Below are positions 1-10,198 of a DNA stretch of 64,000 nt, one piece after another. Location of the stretch: assembly GCF_947496775.1 (NCBI RefSeq), contig NZ_CANMDU010000001.1, positions 186,001 to 250,000 of the forward strand, in the 5' to 3' direction. The stretch is from an uncultured Maribacter sp. Lineage in GTDB: Bacteria; Bacteroidota; Bacteroidia; Flavobacteriales; Flavobacteriaceae. The notes below the pieces were generated by a model. It had not been told where the DNA came from. It did no database searches and saw only the letters and a program-made list of their open reading frames with translations. Position 1 is the first letter of the stretch, and each line of letters starts with the position of its first letter. Both the position numbers and the translations under genes were made by a program.

Positions 1-746
1 ATAATGTTTTTTATCAAGAATATAAAGAATTTACTGAGACTGGATATAATTCCGATTCCCCTATTCAACGAACTATTTTTGACAATTCTTTAAGAACAGA
101 AGGAAATGGGGTATCTTTAAATATTGGAGCTATTGCTAAATTAAATAAAAATGTACGTATTGGCGGTAGTTATCAATCTCCTACTTGGTATAGGTTGGAT
201 GATGAATTTTCACAACGAATAGACTCTGACCTAGGGGATGAAAATATTAACTTTATAAATTTTAATGTTGTTAATTTATTCGACACTTACACCATTAAAA
301 CACCAAGCAAACTTACCGGTAGTTTAGCTCTTATTTTTGGTAAGGACGGTTTATTAAGTTTTGATTACGTTTACCAAGACATGTCTAAAGGAGAGTTAAG
401 ACCAACGACGGATAGCAGTTTTTCTATTGAAAATGATAACATTCGTAATAATCTAAATGCCGTTTCTACTTTGAAAATTGGTGGAGAGTATAGAATTTCA
501 AGAGTAAGCCTAAGAGCAGGTTATCGTCACCAACAAAGTCCATATGCGGATAATAATTTAATTGGGGATTTAACCAGCTACTCTGCGGGAATTGGATACA
601 ACTTTGGAGGGAGTCGTTTAGATTTTTCCTTAAACCAAACCGAACAGGATTCTAGCGAACGTTTATTTAGTACTGGCATAACTACACCTACAATGATAAA
701 CAGAATAAATACCAATGCTACTTTAAGTTACACTCTTAACTTTTAA
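1..746 (+). CDS. OmpP1/FadL-family outer membrane transport protein, C-terminal part
   Basis: The reading frame is open from base 3, so the gene begins before the window; about 247 residues are visible. The protein is rich in short beta strands and contains a stretch reading SYQSPTWYRLDDEF, followed by repeated G-Y-R strands and a C-terminal strand ending in F (SYTLNF). This is the usual end of a Bacteroidota OmpP1/FadL/TodX-type barrel, a family that takes up hydrophobic compounds across the outer membrane. The internal ATG at 195 is not the true start because coding continues upstream. A strong terminator follows 20 bases after the stop. The family call rests on remembered motif similarity; the substrate is unknown. 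Confidence 0.75.
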   Translation, partial: NVFYQEYKEFTETGYNSDSPIQRTIFDNSLRTEGNGVSLNIGAIAKLNKNVRIGGSYQSPTWYRLDDEFSQRIDSDLGDENINFINFNVVNLFDTYTIKTPSKLTGSLALIFGKDGLLSFDYVYQDMSKGELRPTTDSSFSIENDNIRNNLNAVSTLKIGGEYRISRVSLRAGYRHQQSPYADNNLIGDLTSYSAGIGYNFGGSRLDFSLNQTEQDSSERLFSTGITTPTMINRINTNATLSYTLNF

Positions 747-766
747 AGAAAAATGAAAATATGTAA

Positions 767-797
767 AAAAAGCGCTTTTATCTAAAAGCGCTTTTTT
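767..797. terminator. Bidirectional intrinsic terminator
   Basis: A 13-bp inverted repeat (AAAAGCGCTTTTA with its complement) has a two-base loop and is flanked by A and T runs. It lies between the converging porin gene and the type IX cargo gene, so it can end transcription from both sides. Confidence 0.85.
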
Positions 798-2239
798 TAT
801 CTTTTTAAGGTAAAATGTGTTTTTCTTATTTTAGCAACTAAGGTACCCGCAACATCTTCATCATACTCAAAACGAAACCAATAATCAGAAGACGGCATTT
901 CCTTACCATTAAAAGTACCATCCCATCCAATATTATTTTCATCTAGCTGTTTTAATAATTTCCCATACCTATCAAATATATAAACTCTAGGGTTTGCCAA
1001 TGTTTCAATTCCAAATATATTCCAGGTATCATAAAAACCATCATTATTTGGCGTAAAAAACTTAGGATATGCAACTATTAAAAATTCTATAGGCTCCGTA
1101 ATTCCGCATCCATTTTTATCATTTATTACCACTGTATTTAATCCCGGTGGCACATCAGTAAACACAGGATCGTCCTGAAACTCTCCTCCATTAATGGCGT
1201 ATTCATAACTACTATCTCCTTCCACAAAAATTTCTATATTGTTTTTATCCGGATCTATAGTTAAATTGGTGTCTAATATTTCTACTCGGTCCAAAACAGG
1301 ATCCCCATAAAAAGTTATTAGTATTCCTCCCTCATCCTCTACGGTTGGAGGGGTTCCTGAAATAGTTGTTATTTCCGCGAAGTATCTGCCAGAAGTAGGA
1401 CTAGAAACCACTAATTCTGCTCCAAAAGGACCAGTACCAACTAAAGAACCATCTATTACCCCATCATTCTCATAATCAACTTCCCAGGTAACAGACGCAA
1501 TATCCGCGCCTGCTGGAGAATTAAGAGCACTTAATGTTATATCTGGATCACCTTCGCAAGCAACTATATCTAATCCTAAAAACTCATCTCTCAAAGTACA
1601 GTCTAAAGCTGTATTCTGATCCGCCTCAACAGAACTACCTGTAAAGGTCAAAGAATAAGGCTCTGGATCTCCGTCAAAATTAGTATTGAAATTGTTTATT
1701 AAAATATAGTATATTTCTCCTGGTTGCACTTCTAACCACTCATCATAGGTATTCTGACTTCCTGTTAAAAATGGCGCTCCTATTTGTCCACTTTCGGGGT
1801 TTACCCCTACTCCTGTAAATCCTGTATCGTTTACTTCATAATTACAACGAATAGGTTCAACAGCACCACTACTTATATCGCCACAATTCACATCTGGGCC
1901 ATATACCGCGAAATCCCATTCCGCCGTTGTTATAGTTGCACCTCCTACTGGCAAGGCTTCAATATCAAAACCAACTTGTCCTCCGGTACCTGCCCTAAAA
2001 ACATACCACGATGTGTTGTTCTCTATATTTGCGGAAGAAATGCTTCCTTTTTCAAGACAACCTGTTTGCCGAACTACGTCCGGGTCAAAATCATCAATAT
2101 CTCCTCCTCCATCGGCTTCGGAAAAAATTGGTGCATCTGCGCAAACAGGAATTGCTGTTCTGCAGTCTGCCGAGTTTTGAGCTTTGCTACTTATTGATAA
2201 AAACAAAAAAAAGCAAACTACATAAAAAAGTGATCGCAT
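797..2239 (-). CDS. Type IX secretion system cargo protein with type B (gliding-type) sorting domain
   Basis: A 480-residue secreted protein. Residues 1-20 form a signal peptide (MRSLFYVVCFFLFLSISSKA). The first half carries Cys-containing DCRTAIPVC and a W-Y-x-F-R beta-sandwich like that of the downstream paralog. The last 90 residues form the type B sorting domain: FFTPNNDGFYDTW, Y-I-F-D-R-Y-G-K-L, W-D-G-T-F-N-G and a terminal H-F-T-L-K-R. Known for the family: such proteins cross the inner membrane by Sec and the outer membrane by the type IX system, and end on the surface or outside. It shares its N-terminal layout with the next gene, so the two look like tandem duplicates. The actual ligand or enzyme activity is not evident. 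Confidence 0.85.
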   Translation of the reverse strand: MRSLFYVVCFFLFLSISSKAQNSADCRTAIPVCADAPIFSEADGGGDIDDFDPDVVRQTGCLEKGSISSANIENNTSWYVFRAGTGGQVGFDIEALPVGGATITTAEWDFAVYGPDVNCGDISSGAVEPIRCNYEVNDTGFTGVGVNPESGQIGAPFLTGSQNTYDEWLEVQPGEIYYILINNFNTNFDGDPEPYSLTFTGSSVEADQNTALDCTLRDEFLGLDIVACEGDPDITLSALNSPAGADIASVTWEVDYENDGVIDGSLVGTGPFGAELVVSSPTSGRYFAEITTISGTPPTVEDEGGILITFYGDPVLDRVEILDTNLTIDPDKNNIEIFVEGDSSYEYAINGGEFQDDPVFTDVPPGLNTVVINDKNGCGITEPIEFLIVAYPKFFTPNNDGFYDTWNIFGIETLANPRVYIFDRYGKLLKQLDENNIGWDGTFNGKEMPSSDYWFRFEYDEDVAGTLVAKIRKTHFTLKR

Positions 2240-2369
2240 AGATATGGGGCTAACATTATACTAGTGATTACTACTATAACTGTAGCAAAGAGGGTTTATT
2301 ATGTATAACGATAAAATTATACCGTTAATCGATGAACAGCATATTTTTTTTAAGAAAAGCTCGCTAGAA

Positions 2370-4175
2370 CTATCTTTTTAAGGAAAAGTGATTGTTAATA
2401 TACTTTGCAGTCCTGGATTGCCCATTTTCATCTTCATAAGTTAATTTAAACCAATAATCGGATGATGGTAACTCAACTCCATTATAAGTACCATCCCAAC
2501 CTACGGAGTTAGCATTTAAATGCTTAATTAATTTCCCATACCGATCATAGATATACACTTGCGGATTTTGCAATATATATATTCCATCAATATGCCAAAT
2601 ATCACTAAATCCATCTGCATTTGGGGTAAAAAATTTATCAAAACCCACAACAACTATCTCCTCTGTAACAGCCCCACAACCCCTAGGATCTATTACAGTT
2701 AGGGAATGAGTTCCTGGTAAAACATTCTGAAATTTATTTGACAATTGTATCTCCCCATCATCTAACTGATATTCATATTCACCTTCTAAATCTATTGTAA
2801 CCGTAACCACATTATTACTCTGTAAATCATCAATATGCACATCTGTAATCCTTGGTAATTCAGAAATTACTACTGTAATAGATTCTGTATTAGAACAACT
2901 TACACCATTACTGGTCTGCGTAGCCGTAAGAGTATAAACTCCTTCTTGAAACACCTCTATACTAGAGGTAGTTTCGCCAGTATTCCATAAATAAGAATAA
3001 TTCGTATTTGGTATTATTTGACCAATAAATCCTGAAGTTTCATTGGCACATAAAAACAATTCATTGGGAAAGTTTAAAACCGGCTCTTCTATAACTTCTA
3101 AAGTAAATTGTTCCGACACATCAAAACAACTAGAATTCTCTATGGATGTTGTTCGAACATAAATTACATGTGTTCCCAAAACATCTATCACATCTTTAGA
3201 CATTGCCCTAGCACCATTCATAGCATCTGTTAGCGATAAATGATAGCTAATCCTAAAGTCATCTGGACTTTGGCCCCCCAAAGCTTCCACATCTTTTAAA
3301 GCCAGACTAAATACAGAATCATCCGAACATACCACTTCATTATTTAAAGAATTAGTTATAGGGGAAGGAGAATAAGCTACTTGAGCCTCACTAATTATAT
3401 TTCCACTGGTAGGCATTACAACAACAACCCTATAAAGAGCAGAAACCGCAACCGTTAATGTAGGTCCGTTTTCTCCAGGTATTCTAGAAAAACCAGTGCC
3501 AATATCTAAAAACCACTCGTAGGTAACAGCCCCTACCGTTGTAGCATCTAAAACAATATTATCCGTATCACAGGCAGAGATTGGCGGTCCTAATAAGTTA
3601 TTAATAATTGAACAATCCAAAGCATCATAAGGATTTGTTATAAAAATATCTCCAGAAAACTGAATAGAAAAACCTGAATTTGTATTACTAAAATTATTCA
3701 GCAACAAATAATAATCTTCTCCTGCCTCTACTTGCAGCCAATCTTCATATAAAAAAGTATCTTCATCTCCAGTTGGATCTACACCAACACCCATAAAAGA
3801 ATTAGCATCCGCATTATCAAAAAAATTACAACGAACAGGTTCTCCTAGAGCATTACAATCGGATGCTTTATATAAAGCAAAGTCCCAATCTTCAGAAACG
3901 TCAAAGCCTATATTAAATCCTAATTGCCCACTTGCTCCAGTTCTAAATCTATACCAGGCCGAATTAGTTTCCAAAAAACCCGACATAGTCCGTCTTAAAC
4001 AACCGCTCTCTTCTGCATTATTAAAATCATCTACACCATACCCAACAGTACCTCCATTTACAGGCGTATTGTTACATATCGGAACAGCATTTGAACAGTC
4101 AGGATATACCTGTCCATGAAGGCTAAATCCGCCTAAAACAAAAAGAAAACTCAATATAGCTCCTAAACGGCTCAT
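2370..4175 (-). CDS. Type IX secretion system cargo protein with type B sorting domain, larger paralog
   Basis: A 601-residue protein if started at the ATG ending at 4175, which gives a clean signal peptide (MSRLGAILSFLFVLGGFSLHGQ). An ATG 18 codons upstream is in frame but would put CCSYFYRF ahead of the signal. The N-terminal part (DCSNAVPIC, W-Y-R-F-R, W-L-Q-V-E-A-G-E-D-Y-Y-L-L) matches the neighbour. The middle holds two Ig/PKD-like beta regions, and the C-terminus is the gliding-type B domain (FFTPNADGFSDIW, Y-I-Y-D-R-Y-G-K-L, W-D-G-T-Y-N-G, HFSLKR). It is likely a surface adhesin-like protein. It is about 120 residues longer than its neighbour because of the additional middle region. 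Confidence 0.85.
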   Translation of the reverse strand: MSRLGAILSFLFVLGGFSLHGQVYPDCSNAVPICNNTPVNGGTVGYGVDDFNNAEESGCLRRTMSGFLETNSAWYRFRTGASGQLGFNIGFDVSEDWDFALYKASDCNALGEPVRCNFFDNADANSFMGVGVDPTGDEDTFLYEDWLQVEAGEDYYLLLNNFSNTNSGFSIQFSGDIFITNPYDALDCSIINNLLGPPISACDTDNIVLDATTVGAVTYEWFLDIGTGFSRIPGENGPTLTVAVSALYRVVVVMPTSGNIISEAQVAYSPSPITNSLNNEVVCSDDSVFSLALKDVEALGGQSPDDFRISYHLSLTDAMNGARAMSKDVIDVLGTHVIYVRTTSIENSSCFDVSEQFTLEVIEEPVLNFPNELFLCANETSGFIGQIIPNTNYSYLWNTGETTSSIEVFQEGVYTLTATQTSNGVSCSNTESITVVISELPRITDVHIDDLQSNNVVTVTIDLEGEYEYQLDDGEIQLSNKFQNVLPGTHSLTVIDPRGCGAVTEEIVVVGFDKFFTPNADGFSDIWHIDGIYILQNPQVYIYDRYGKLIKHLNANSVGWDGTYNGVELPSSDYWFKLTYEDENGQSRTAKYINNHFSLKR

Positions 4176-4281
4176 AAATAATGCTAAAATTTGGAATCTA
4201 TAAAAATAACTACAGCATATTATTAACACTAATTTATGTTGTGTAACACCCCTAGAATAGTATAAAGTGGCATATTATGTA

Positions 4282-4289
4282 TATCTTTG
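4282..4289 (+). promoter_or_regulatory. Promoter -7 element for folE
   Basis: TATCTTTG matches the Bacteroidota -7 consensus TAnnTTTG and lies 23 bases before the folE ATG. I do not see a clear TTG element at the usual spacing. Confidence 0.55.
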
Positions 4290-4312
4290 CCCTTCCTAAA
4301 AGTTGAATTTAA

Positions 4313-4993
4313 ATGAAAATTGACAGCACAACGAATGAGGAGTATGATGACATTGGTGATAACCATATTGCCTCTTCTGAAGACACTCCGATGCGAGAAG
4401 ATGCTTTTGCATTAAACGACGAAGAGAAAATACAAAAAATTAAAGGGAGCGTTAAAGAAATTCTACAAACTCTAGGATTAGACTTAGAGGATGACAGTCT
4501 TAAAGGCACCCCAAATAGAGTGGCTAAAATGTTTGTCAATGAAATATTTGGTGGTCTAAATCCCGAAAAAAAACCCAAAGCCTCTACTTTTGACAATAAA
4601 TACAAATATGGTGAAATGTTGGTAGAAAAAAACATAACACTTTATTCTACTTGTGAGCATCATTTACTCCCTATCGTTGGAAGGGCTCATGTTGCTTATA
4701 TTTCTAATGGTTCTGTTGTGGGGCTTTCTAAAATGAATAGAATTGTAGATTATTATGCAAAACGACCTCAAGTTCAAGAAAGATTAAACATTCAAATTGT
4801 TAGAGAATTACAAAAAGCCCTAGGTACTGAAGATGTCGCGTGCATTATAGATGCAAAGCATTTATGCGTTAATTCCCGAGGAATAAGAGATATAGAAAGC
4901 AGTACTGTAACAGCCGAATACGGAGGCAAATTTAAAGAAAAAGCTGTTAGACAAGAATTCTTAAACTTCATTAAATTAGAAACTAATTTTTAA
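4313..4993 (+). CDS. folE: GTP cyclohydrolase I
   Basis: This 226-residue enzyme converts GTP to dihydroneopterin triphosphate, the first step of tetrahydrofolate and pterin synthesis. The signature [10 protein letters not shown] is at about residues 111-120 and A-K-H-L-C-V at 181-186. Cys114, His116/117 and Cys185 correspond to the zinc and catalytic residues of the family. The C-terminal S-R-G-I and T-V-T-A-E-Y-G-G motifs are also present. The first 35 residues are an acidic extension, as is common in Bacteroidota. A TAnnTTTG promoter precedes it, and cysS follows after 17 bases, so the two are probably cotranscribed. Confidence 0.96.
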   Translation: MKIDSTTNEEYDDIGDNHIASSEDTPMREDAFALNDEEKIQKIKGSVKEILQTLGLDLEDDSLKGTPNRVAKMFVNEIFGGLNPEKKPKASTFDNKYKYGEMLVEKNITLYSTCEHHLLPIVGRAHVAYISNGSVVGLSKMNRIVDYYAKRPQVQERLNIQIVRELQKALGTEDVACIIDAKHLCVNSRGIRDIESSTVTAEYGGKFKEKAVRQEFLNFIKLETNF

Positions 4994-5010
4994 CACTATC
5001 ACCCTTACGA

Positions 5011-6492
5011 ATGCAAGTATCTGAAAATCAGACATTAAAAATATACAATTCTCTTAGCGGAAAAAAAGAAATTTTTAAACCTATTAACGAAGGACATATT
5101 GGAATGTATGTTTGCGGTCCAACCGTATATAGCAATGTTCACCTAGGAAACTGTAGAACATTCATGTCTTTTGATATGATTTTTAGGTATTTTAAACACC
5201 TAGGTTATAAAGTAAGGTATGTACGCAACATTACAGATGCTGGTCACTTAGTTGATGATGCCGATGAAGGCGAAGACAAAATTGCAAAAAAAGCAAGATT
5301 AGAGCAACTTGAACCTATGGAAGTTGTACAGCGTTATACAATCGATTTTCATAACATTTTAGAAAAATTCAATTTTTTACCGCCAAGCATTGAGCCGACA
5401 GCTACGGGACATATTATTGAACAAATTGAGATTGTAAAAGATATTATAAAAAAAGGATTTGCGTACGAAATAAATGGTTCTGTTTATTTTGATGTAAATA
5501 CTTTTAATGAATCTCATGAATATGGTAAACTTAGTGGTAGAAAATTAGAAGATATGATTTCTAATACCCGAGAACTTGCCGCACAAAGTGAAAAAAGAAA
5601 TCCTCAAGATTTTGCCTTATGGAAAAAAGCAGAAGCAGAGCATATTATGCGTTGGCCTTCTCCATGGGGAGATGGTTTCCCAGGATGGCACCTTGAATGT
5701 ACCGCAATGAGTACCAAATACTTAGGAGAAACGTTTGATATTCACGGAGGCGGAATGGACTTAAAATTCCCCCATCATGAATGCGAAATTGCTCAAGCCG
5801 AGGCTTGTAATGGCCATTCTCCTGTAAACTATTGGTTACATGCCAATATGCTTACTCTGAACGGAAAAAAAATGGCAAAATCTACAGGAAATAGCATTCT
5901 ACCAAATGAAATTTTTACAGGAGAAAACACTATTTTAAGCAAAGCATTCTCCCCGTCTGTAGTTCGTTTCTTCATGATGCAAGCGCATTACACAAGTATC
6001 CTAGATATTAGCAACGATGCTTTATTGGCATCTGAAAAAGGATACAACAAATTAATGGAAGCTATAGATAATCTAGAAAAACTCCCAGCAAAAGAAACCT
6101 CTTCTTTCAATTTTAAAGCATGGCAACAACACTGTTATGATGCTATGAATGATGATTTTAATAGCCCTATTCTAATTTCTAAATTGTTTGAGGCTGTAAA
6201 ACAAATTAATCTGATTAAAGAAGAAAAGGAAAGTATTAGTAAGGCTGATAAAGATATTTTAAAAACAACTTTACATAGTTTTGTTTTTGATGTACTCGGT
6301 TTAGAAAATAAAAACAACTCCAATGATGGAAGTAACAAATTAGAAGGTGTCGTAGAGTTGTTAATAGAACTCAGAAAAGAAGCTAGAGAAAATAAAGATT
6401 TTGCAACATCGGACAAAATCAGAAATCAACTAGCCGAAATGGGTATTGAACTAAAAGACGGAAAAGAAGGAACTACATTTAATGTTTCCTAA
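5011..6492 (+). CDS. cysS: Cysteine--tRNA ligase
   Basis: A 493-residue class I aminoacyl-tRNA synthetase that charges tRNA-Cys. Near the N-terminus are the zinc-binding C-G-P-T-V-Y and a HIGH-type motif written H-L-G-N. The zinc ligands continue at H-L-E-C-T-A-M and H-H-E-C-E, and the KMSKS loop is K-M-A-K-S-T-G-N-S. The C-terminal helical anticodon-binding DALR-type region follows, including the N-D-D-F-N-S/T segment. The length is normal for the family. It lies directly after folE on the same strand. Confidence 0.97.
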   Translation: MQVSENQTLKIYNSLSGKKEIFKPINEGHIGMYVCGPTVYSNVHLGNCRTFMSFDMIFRYFKHLGYKVRYVRNITDAGHLVDDADEGEDKIAKKARLEQLEPMEVVQRYTIDFHNILEKFNFLPPSIEPTATGHIIEQIEIVKDIIKKGFAYEINGSVYFDVNTFNESHEYGKLSGRKLEDMISNTRELAAQSEKRNPQDFALWKKAEAEHIMRWPSPWGDGFPGWHLECTAMSTKYLGETFDIHGGGMDLKFPHHECEIAQAEACNGHSPVNYWLHANMLTLNGKKMAKSTGNSILPNEIFTGENTILSKAFSPSVVRFFMMQAHYTSILDISNDALLASEKGYNKLMEAIDNLEKLPAKETSSFNFKAWQQHCYDAMNDDFNSPILISKLFEAVKQINLIKEEKESISKADKDILKTTLHSFVFDVLGLENKNNSNDGSNKLEGVVELLIELRKEARENKDFATSDKIRNQLAEMGIELKDGKEGTTFNVS

Positions 6493-6531
6493 ATTACCTT
6501 AAAGAAACCTCACTAAAAATGGCTAAATAGC

Positions 6532-6756
6532 ATGATAAAAAAAATACTCATTGCTCCTTTTGTATTTTTAGTGAGGTTTTACCAAACAGCGATATCTCCA
6601 TTTACACCAGCAACATGCCGATATTCCCCTACCTGCTCGCAATATACATTAGAAGCTTTAAAAAAACATGGTCTATTTAGAGGCGGTTGGTTAGCCACAA
6701 AACGTATTTTTAGCTGCAATCCATGGGGAGGCAAAGGCTATGACCCGGTGCCATAA
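6532..6756 (+). CDS. yidD: Membrane protein insertion efficiency factor YidD
   Basis: A 74-residue protein with the family pattern: a hydrophobic N-terminal helix ([11 protein letters not shown]), T-A-I-S-P-F, then [19 protein letters not shown], and a final C-N-P-W-G-G. YidD proteins sit at the inner membrane and help YidC insert proteins. It lies between cysS and lgt on the same strand. A diverged second copy occurs at 49391-49675. Confidence 0.95.
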   Translation: MIKKILIAPFVFLVRFYQTAISPFTPATCRYSPTCSQYTLEALKKHGLFRGGWLATKRIFSCNPWGGKGYDPVP

Positions 6757-6847
6757 TTAATTTGCAACTTTAAGAAATACTAACATTTCTTTTTAAGGTT
6801 ACATTGACGTAAATACTTATCTTAGTCGTTCAAAAAAATAATATCGT

Positions 6848-7804
6848 ATGTTTTTCTTAGGTATCACTTGGAATCCAAATGAAACTCTTTTCAATATTGG
6901 TTTCATTCAAATTAAATATTACAATTTATTATGGATAACCTCATTTGCTCTAGGATGGTACTTAATGAAAAAGATATTCCTAAATGAAAAGAAAACTGTT
7001 GAACAATTAGATTCTCTTTTTATTTACACCGTTTTAGCTACTATGTTAGGAGCTCGCTTAGGTCATGTTTTTTTCTATGATTGGCCATACTATCAAAATC
7101 ATTTATTAGAAATATTACTTCCCATTCGAGAAAGTGCTGGTGAAAAATTATTTGGTCTTATTAATGGGTACGAATTTACTGGCTTTACTGGACTAGCAAG
7201 TCATGGAGCTACCCTTGGTATTATCATTGGTATGTATTTATACACCAGAAAATATCCGGAGTTTAAAATTCTATGGATACTAGACAGATTAGTTGTTCCT
7301 GTTTCCATAGGGGCTTTTTGTGTTCGTTTAGGAAACTTTTTTAACTCCGAGATTAATGGAAAACCTGTAGAAGAGTCTTTTATATTTGCCACAAGGTTTA
7401 TAAGAGACTCGGATGATTTACACCCTAGCAAAGCATTAGCTATTACTAAAGAAAAAACATTAACCGCAGCATATGATGCGATAGAGAATAATCCAGAATT
7501 TTCTCAATACCTAGCTGAAATTCCGTACAGACACCCTGCGCAATTATACGAAGGCATATGCTATATTTTTGTTTTTGTAATCCTATATTTTCTTTATTGG
7601 AAAACAGATAAGAAAAACAAACCAGGATATCTTTTAGGCTTGTTTTTGGTTCTTCTATGGACTATTCGTTTTATTGTAGAATTTGTTAAGAAAAGCCAAG
7701 GTGGTTTTGAGGAGTCTTTAGGACTTTTATCTACCGGCCAATGGTTAAGTATTCCATTTATAATTGTAGGTTTATTTTTTATGTTTAAACCTAGAAAAGT
7801 ATAA
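6848..7804 (+). CDS. lgt: Prolipoprotein diacylglyceryl transferase
   Basis: This 318-residue polytopic membrane enzyme moves diacylglycerol from phosphatidylglycerol to the lipobox Cys of prolipoproteins. It shows about seven hydrophobic segments, the substrate-site motif R-L-G-N-F-F-N-S-E-I at about residues 160-170 and H-P-A-Q-L-Y-E-G near 230. A hydrophilic insert at about residues 175-225 is common in Bacteroidota members. The next gene encodes a lipoprotein that would be a substrate. Confidence 0.95.
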   Translation: MFFLGITWNPNETLFNIGFIQIKYYNLLWITSFALGWYLMKKIFLNEKKTVEQLDSLFIYTVLATMLGARLGHVFFYDWPYYQNHLLEILLPIRESAGEKLFGLINGYEFTGFTGLASHGATLGIIIGMYLYTRKYPEFKILWILDRLVVPVSIGAFCVRLGNFFNSEINGKPVEESFIFATRFIRDSDDLHPSKALAITKEKTLTAAYDAIENNPEFSQYLAEIPYRHPAQLYEGICYIFVFVILYFLYWKTDKKNKPGYLLGLFLVLLWTIRFIVEFVKKSQGGFEESLGLLSTGQWLSIPFIIVGLFFMFKPRKV

Positions 7805-7824
7805 CCCAATTAATACTCTTAAGG

Positions 7825-8313
7825 ATGAAAAAAATTAATCTTTCGTTTTTCTTATTTTTTTTCCTCGCAATACTTATCAGCTGTAAAGAAGAAACTAAAA
7901 AAGTAGTAAAAACAAAACCTATTGTTTTTACTAAAGAAGGGATATTAACTATATATAAAGCAGAAAAAGACTCTATTCTCACCCAAATGGACATTGAAAT
8001 TGCTGAGAGCGATTACGAAACTCAAACAGGTTTAATGTACCGAGAAGGTATGAAAGAAAATCAAGGAATGCTTTTTATATTTCCAGATGTGGCGGTACAT
8101 TCTTTTTATATGAAGAACACAGAATTTCCTTTAGATATAATTTATATTGACGAAAACCTAAGAATAGCTAGTTTTCAAGAAAATGCAAAACCCTTTAACG
8201 AAGAAGGACTTTCTTCATTAGTCCCTGTTAAATATGTATTAGAAGTAAATGCTGGCTTAGCTGAAAAATGGATACTAGAGGTTGGCGATAAGGTAGAATA
8301 TAGCAAACAATAG
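7825..8313 (+). CDS. DUF192 family lipoprotein
   Basis: A 162-residue protein starting with a lipoprotein signal (M-K-K-I-N-L-S-F-F-L-F-F-F-L-A-I-L-I-S-C), so Cys20 is the lipidated residue. The remainder is a DUF192 domain with the typical L-M-Y-R-E-G-M, M-L-F-I-F-P, F-Y-M-K-N-T and P-L-D-I-I-Y segments, and Y-V-L-E-V-N-A-G near the end. The domain forms a small beta barrel of uncertain function. It follows lgt by 20 bases. Confidence 0.9.
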   Translation: MKKINLSFFLFFFLAILISCKEETKKVVKTKPIVFTKEGILTIYKAEKDSILTQMDIEIAESDYETQTGLMYREGMKENQGMLFIFPDVAVHSFYMKNTEFPLDIIYIDENLRIASFQENAKPFNEEGLSSLVPVKYVLEVNAGLAEKWILEVGDKVEYSKQ

Positions 8314-8319
8314 AAAAAA

Positions 8320-8838
8320 GTGAATTTATTATTAGAAGGCGAAAAATCTAAACGGATAATATTCCGTAAAATAGCTCCTTCTGATTTTGATTCCTGGCTT
8401 CCTTTTTACAAAGACCCAACAAGCACCCAATTTTGGGAAGGGATAGAGAAAGATCCAAAAATTGCTTGTAAAAACCACTTTGAAGGAGTTTTTCGTAGAT
8501 ATAATAATAATCTAGGAGGAATGAATGCCTTACTAGAAAAAGAGTCCTTAGAATTTATAGGAATGTGCGGTCTACTAGTACAAACAGTAGACGCTGTAAA
8601 AGAAATAGAAATTGGTTACTCTATACTTCCTAAATATAGAAAATTAGGTTATGCTACAGAAGCAGCCAAAAAATGTAAAGAATTTGCTATTTCTAATAAA
8701 ATCTCCGATTCTATTATATCCATAATTCATATAAACAATATCCCTTCTCAAAAAGTAGCAATAGCAAATGGTATGTTTCTAGACAAAACTACTACCTATA
8801 AAAATAATCCAGTACACATTTATAGAATAAAACTATGA
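8320..8838 (+). CDS. GNAT family N-acetyltransferase
   Basis: A 172-residue RimJ/RimL-type acetyltransferase. A GTG start is chosen because it lies six bases after the upstream stop and gives L-L-E-G-E-K-S-K-R-I-I-F-R-K as the first strand. Later motifs are E-I-G-Y-S-I-L-P-K-Y-R-K-L-G-Y-A-T-E-A (acetyl-CoA loop) and N-I-P-S-Q-K-V-A-I-A-N-G-M. The acceptor is unknown. Its stop overlaps the next gene's start by four bases, so translation is probably coupled. Confidence 0.88.
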   Translation: MNLLLEGEKSKRIIFRKIAPSDFDSWLPFYKDPTSTQFWEGIEKDPKIACKNHFEGVFRRYNNNLGGMNALLEKESLEFIGMCGLLVQTVDAVKEIEIGYSILPKYRKLGYATEAAKKCKEFAISNKISDSIISIIHINNIPSQKVAIANGMFLDKTTTYKNNPVHIYRIKL

Positions 8839-10079
8839 GAAAAACACAACACTGGGCTATTTTTACAAATAACGAATCCAATAAAAATCTTCTTGCGAAA
8901 AGATTACTCAAAAAAGGACGTTATAAAGGCTTTACCCCTTTCACAAGCACCAAAATTTCTCTTTTTTCTAAAATAACAATAGAGCGTTTTATTGATGAAG
9001 AAGATCGTCATGATGAAAAGATTCTTACAAAAGGTTTTAAACAAGCTTTAAAAACGCTATCTAGTGGTGAACAAAAAAAAGCACTATTACAATATCTATT
9101 TAACAAGAATACCGAAGCTATTATTTTAGACAATCCGTTTGATAATTTAGATAGTAACTCACAGAAAAATCTAAAAGAAACACTTTCGGAAAAAGCCAAA
9201 ACTATTTCTTTTATTCAGATTATAAGCAGAAAAGAAGATTTACTCCCTTTTATAACTAATTATGCTTTTCTAGAAAAAGAAACTCTAAATACCTATAGCT
9301 CCTTTAAAGAAATTAATATCCCAAATAAAAACACAAAATTCCTTGGTACTATTCCACCTCCTATAAAACCATCTAACTATACCGAAAAAACACTAATTCA
9401 ATTAAAAAACGTAAATGTTTCTTTTGAAGATAAAAAAGTACTTCAAAATATTAACTGGACCATTGAAAGAGGTTCTTTTTGGCAACTTATAGGAAGTAAT
9501 GGCAGTGGAAAAACCACTTTATTATCTATGATTACAGGAGAAAACCCCAAAGGATACGGACAAGAGCTATTTCTTTTCGGAAGAAAAAAAGGAACAGGAG
9601 AAAGTATATGGGATATAAAAAAACGAATCGGATATTTTACTCCAGCGATGACAGATAAATTTAGAGGTTACCACACCGTTGAACAAATGATAATTTCCGG
9701 ATTTAACGATTCTATTGGTCTTTATGTAAAACCATCTGCTACTCAAAAAAAACTGGCTAAGGAATGGCTCTCCTTAATAAATATGTGGCATTTACATGAC
9801 TCCCTATACAACGAACTATCTATGGGGCAAAAACGCTTAGTTATGACAACTAGAGCCATGGTAAAACACCCTGACTTATTAATTCTAGATGAAGCTACTG
9901 CTGGTTTAGATGACGCTTCTGCGCATTTACTAATATCTTTTGTAAATAAGATAGCCTCAGATTCCGAAACAGCAATTATTTTTGTTTCTCACAGAAGTGA
10001 AAGAGGATTAAACCCTGCCTATCGTTTTGTTTTAAATCCAAGTTCCAATGGGTCTTTAGGAACAATACAGCCTTCTTAA
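8835..10079 (+). CDS. Tandem ABC ATPase, ModF-like
   Basis: A soluble protein of 414 residues with two ABC domains. The first (about 1-150) has lost its P-loop: the region reads F-T-N-N-E-S-N-K-N-L-L-A. It keeps a signature-like L-S-S-G-E-Q and a D-box ending D-N-P-F-D-N-L-D. The second (about 185-400) is complete: G-S-N-G-S-G-K-T-T-L-L, L-S-M-G-Q-K-R and L-L-I-L-D-E-A-T-A-G-L-D. This asymmetry is known from ModF/PhrA-like ATPases, named for molybdate loci, but no molybdate genes are nearby. There are no membrane segments, so a transport role is uncertain. Confidence 0.8.
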   Translation: MRKTQHWAIFTNNESNKNLLAKRLLKKGRYKGFTPFTSTKISLFSKITIERFIDEEDRHDEKILTKGFKQALKTLSSGEQKKALLQYLFNKNTEAIILDNPFDNLDSNSQKNLKETLSEKAKTISFIQIISRKEDLLPFITNYAFLEKETLNTYSSFKEINIPNKNTKFLGTIPPPIKPSNYTEKTLIQLKNVNVSFEDKKVLQNINWTIERGSFWQLIGSNGSGKTTLLSMITGENPKGYGQELFLFGRKKGTGESIWDIKKRIGYFTPAMTDKFRGYHTVEQMIISGFNDSIGLYVKPSATQKKLAKEWLSLINMWHLHDSLYNELSMGQKRLVMTTRAMVKHPDLLILDEATAGLDDASAHLLISFVNKIASDSETAIIFVSHRSERGLNPAYRFVLNPSSNGSLGTIQPS

Positions 10080-10142
10080 AATGATATTTTAAGCCAAATA
10101 ACGAGAAAAATTCTATTACTTATAAAAGCAGATAATAAAAAA

Positions 10143-10176
10143 AAAAGAGCCTTAAGAAAATTCTTAAGGCTCTTTT
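10143..10176. terminator. Bidirectional intrinsic terminator
   Basis: A perfect 16-bp inverted repeat around AAGAGCCTTAAGAA has a two-base loop. It lies between the ABC ATPase gene and secDF, which converge on it; both strands give a hairpin followed by T residues. Confidence 0.9.
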
Positions 10177-10198
10177 ATATGTACATTTTTTGTATTTG

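Noticed and set aside
1784-2241. Plus-strand frames over the first type IX cargo gene
   Set aside because: Shadows of the Cys-rich N-terminal coding region on the other strand.
4309-4635. Antisense frame over the start of folE
   Set aside because: The folE motifs on the other strand are unambiguous and the antisense product is low in complexity.
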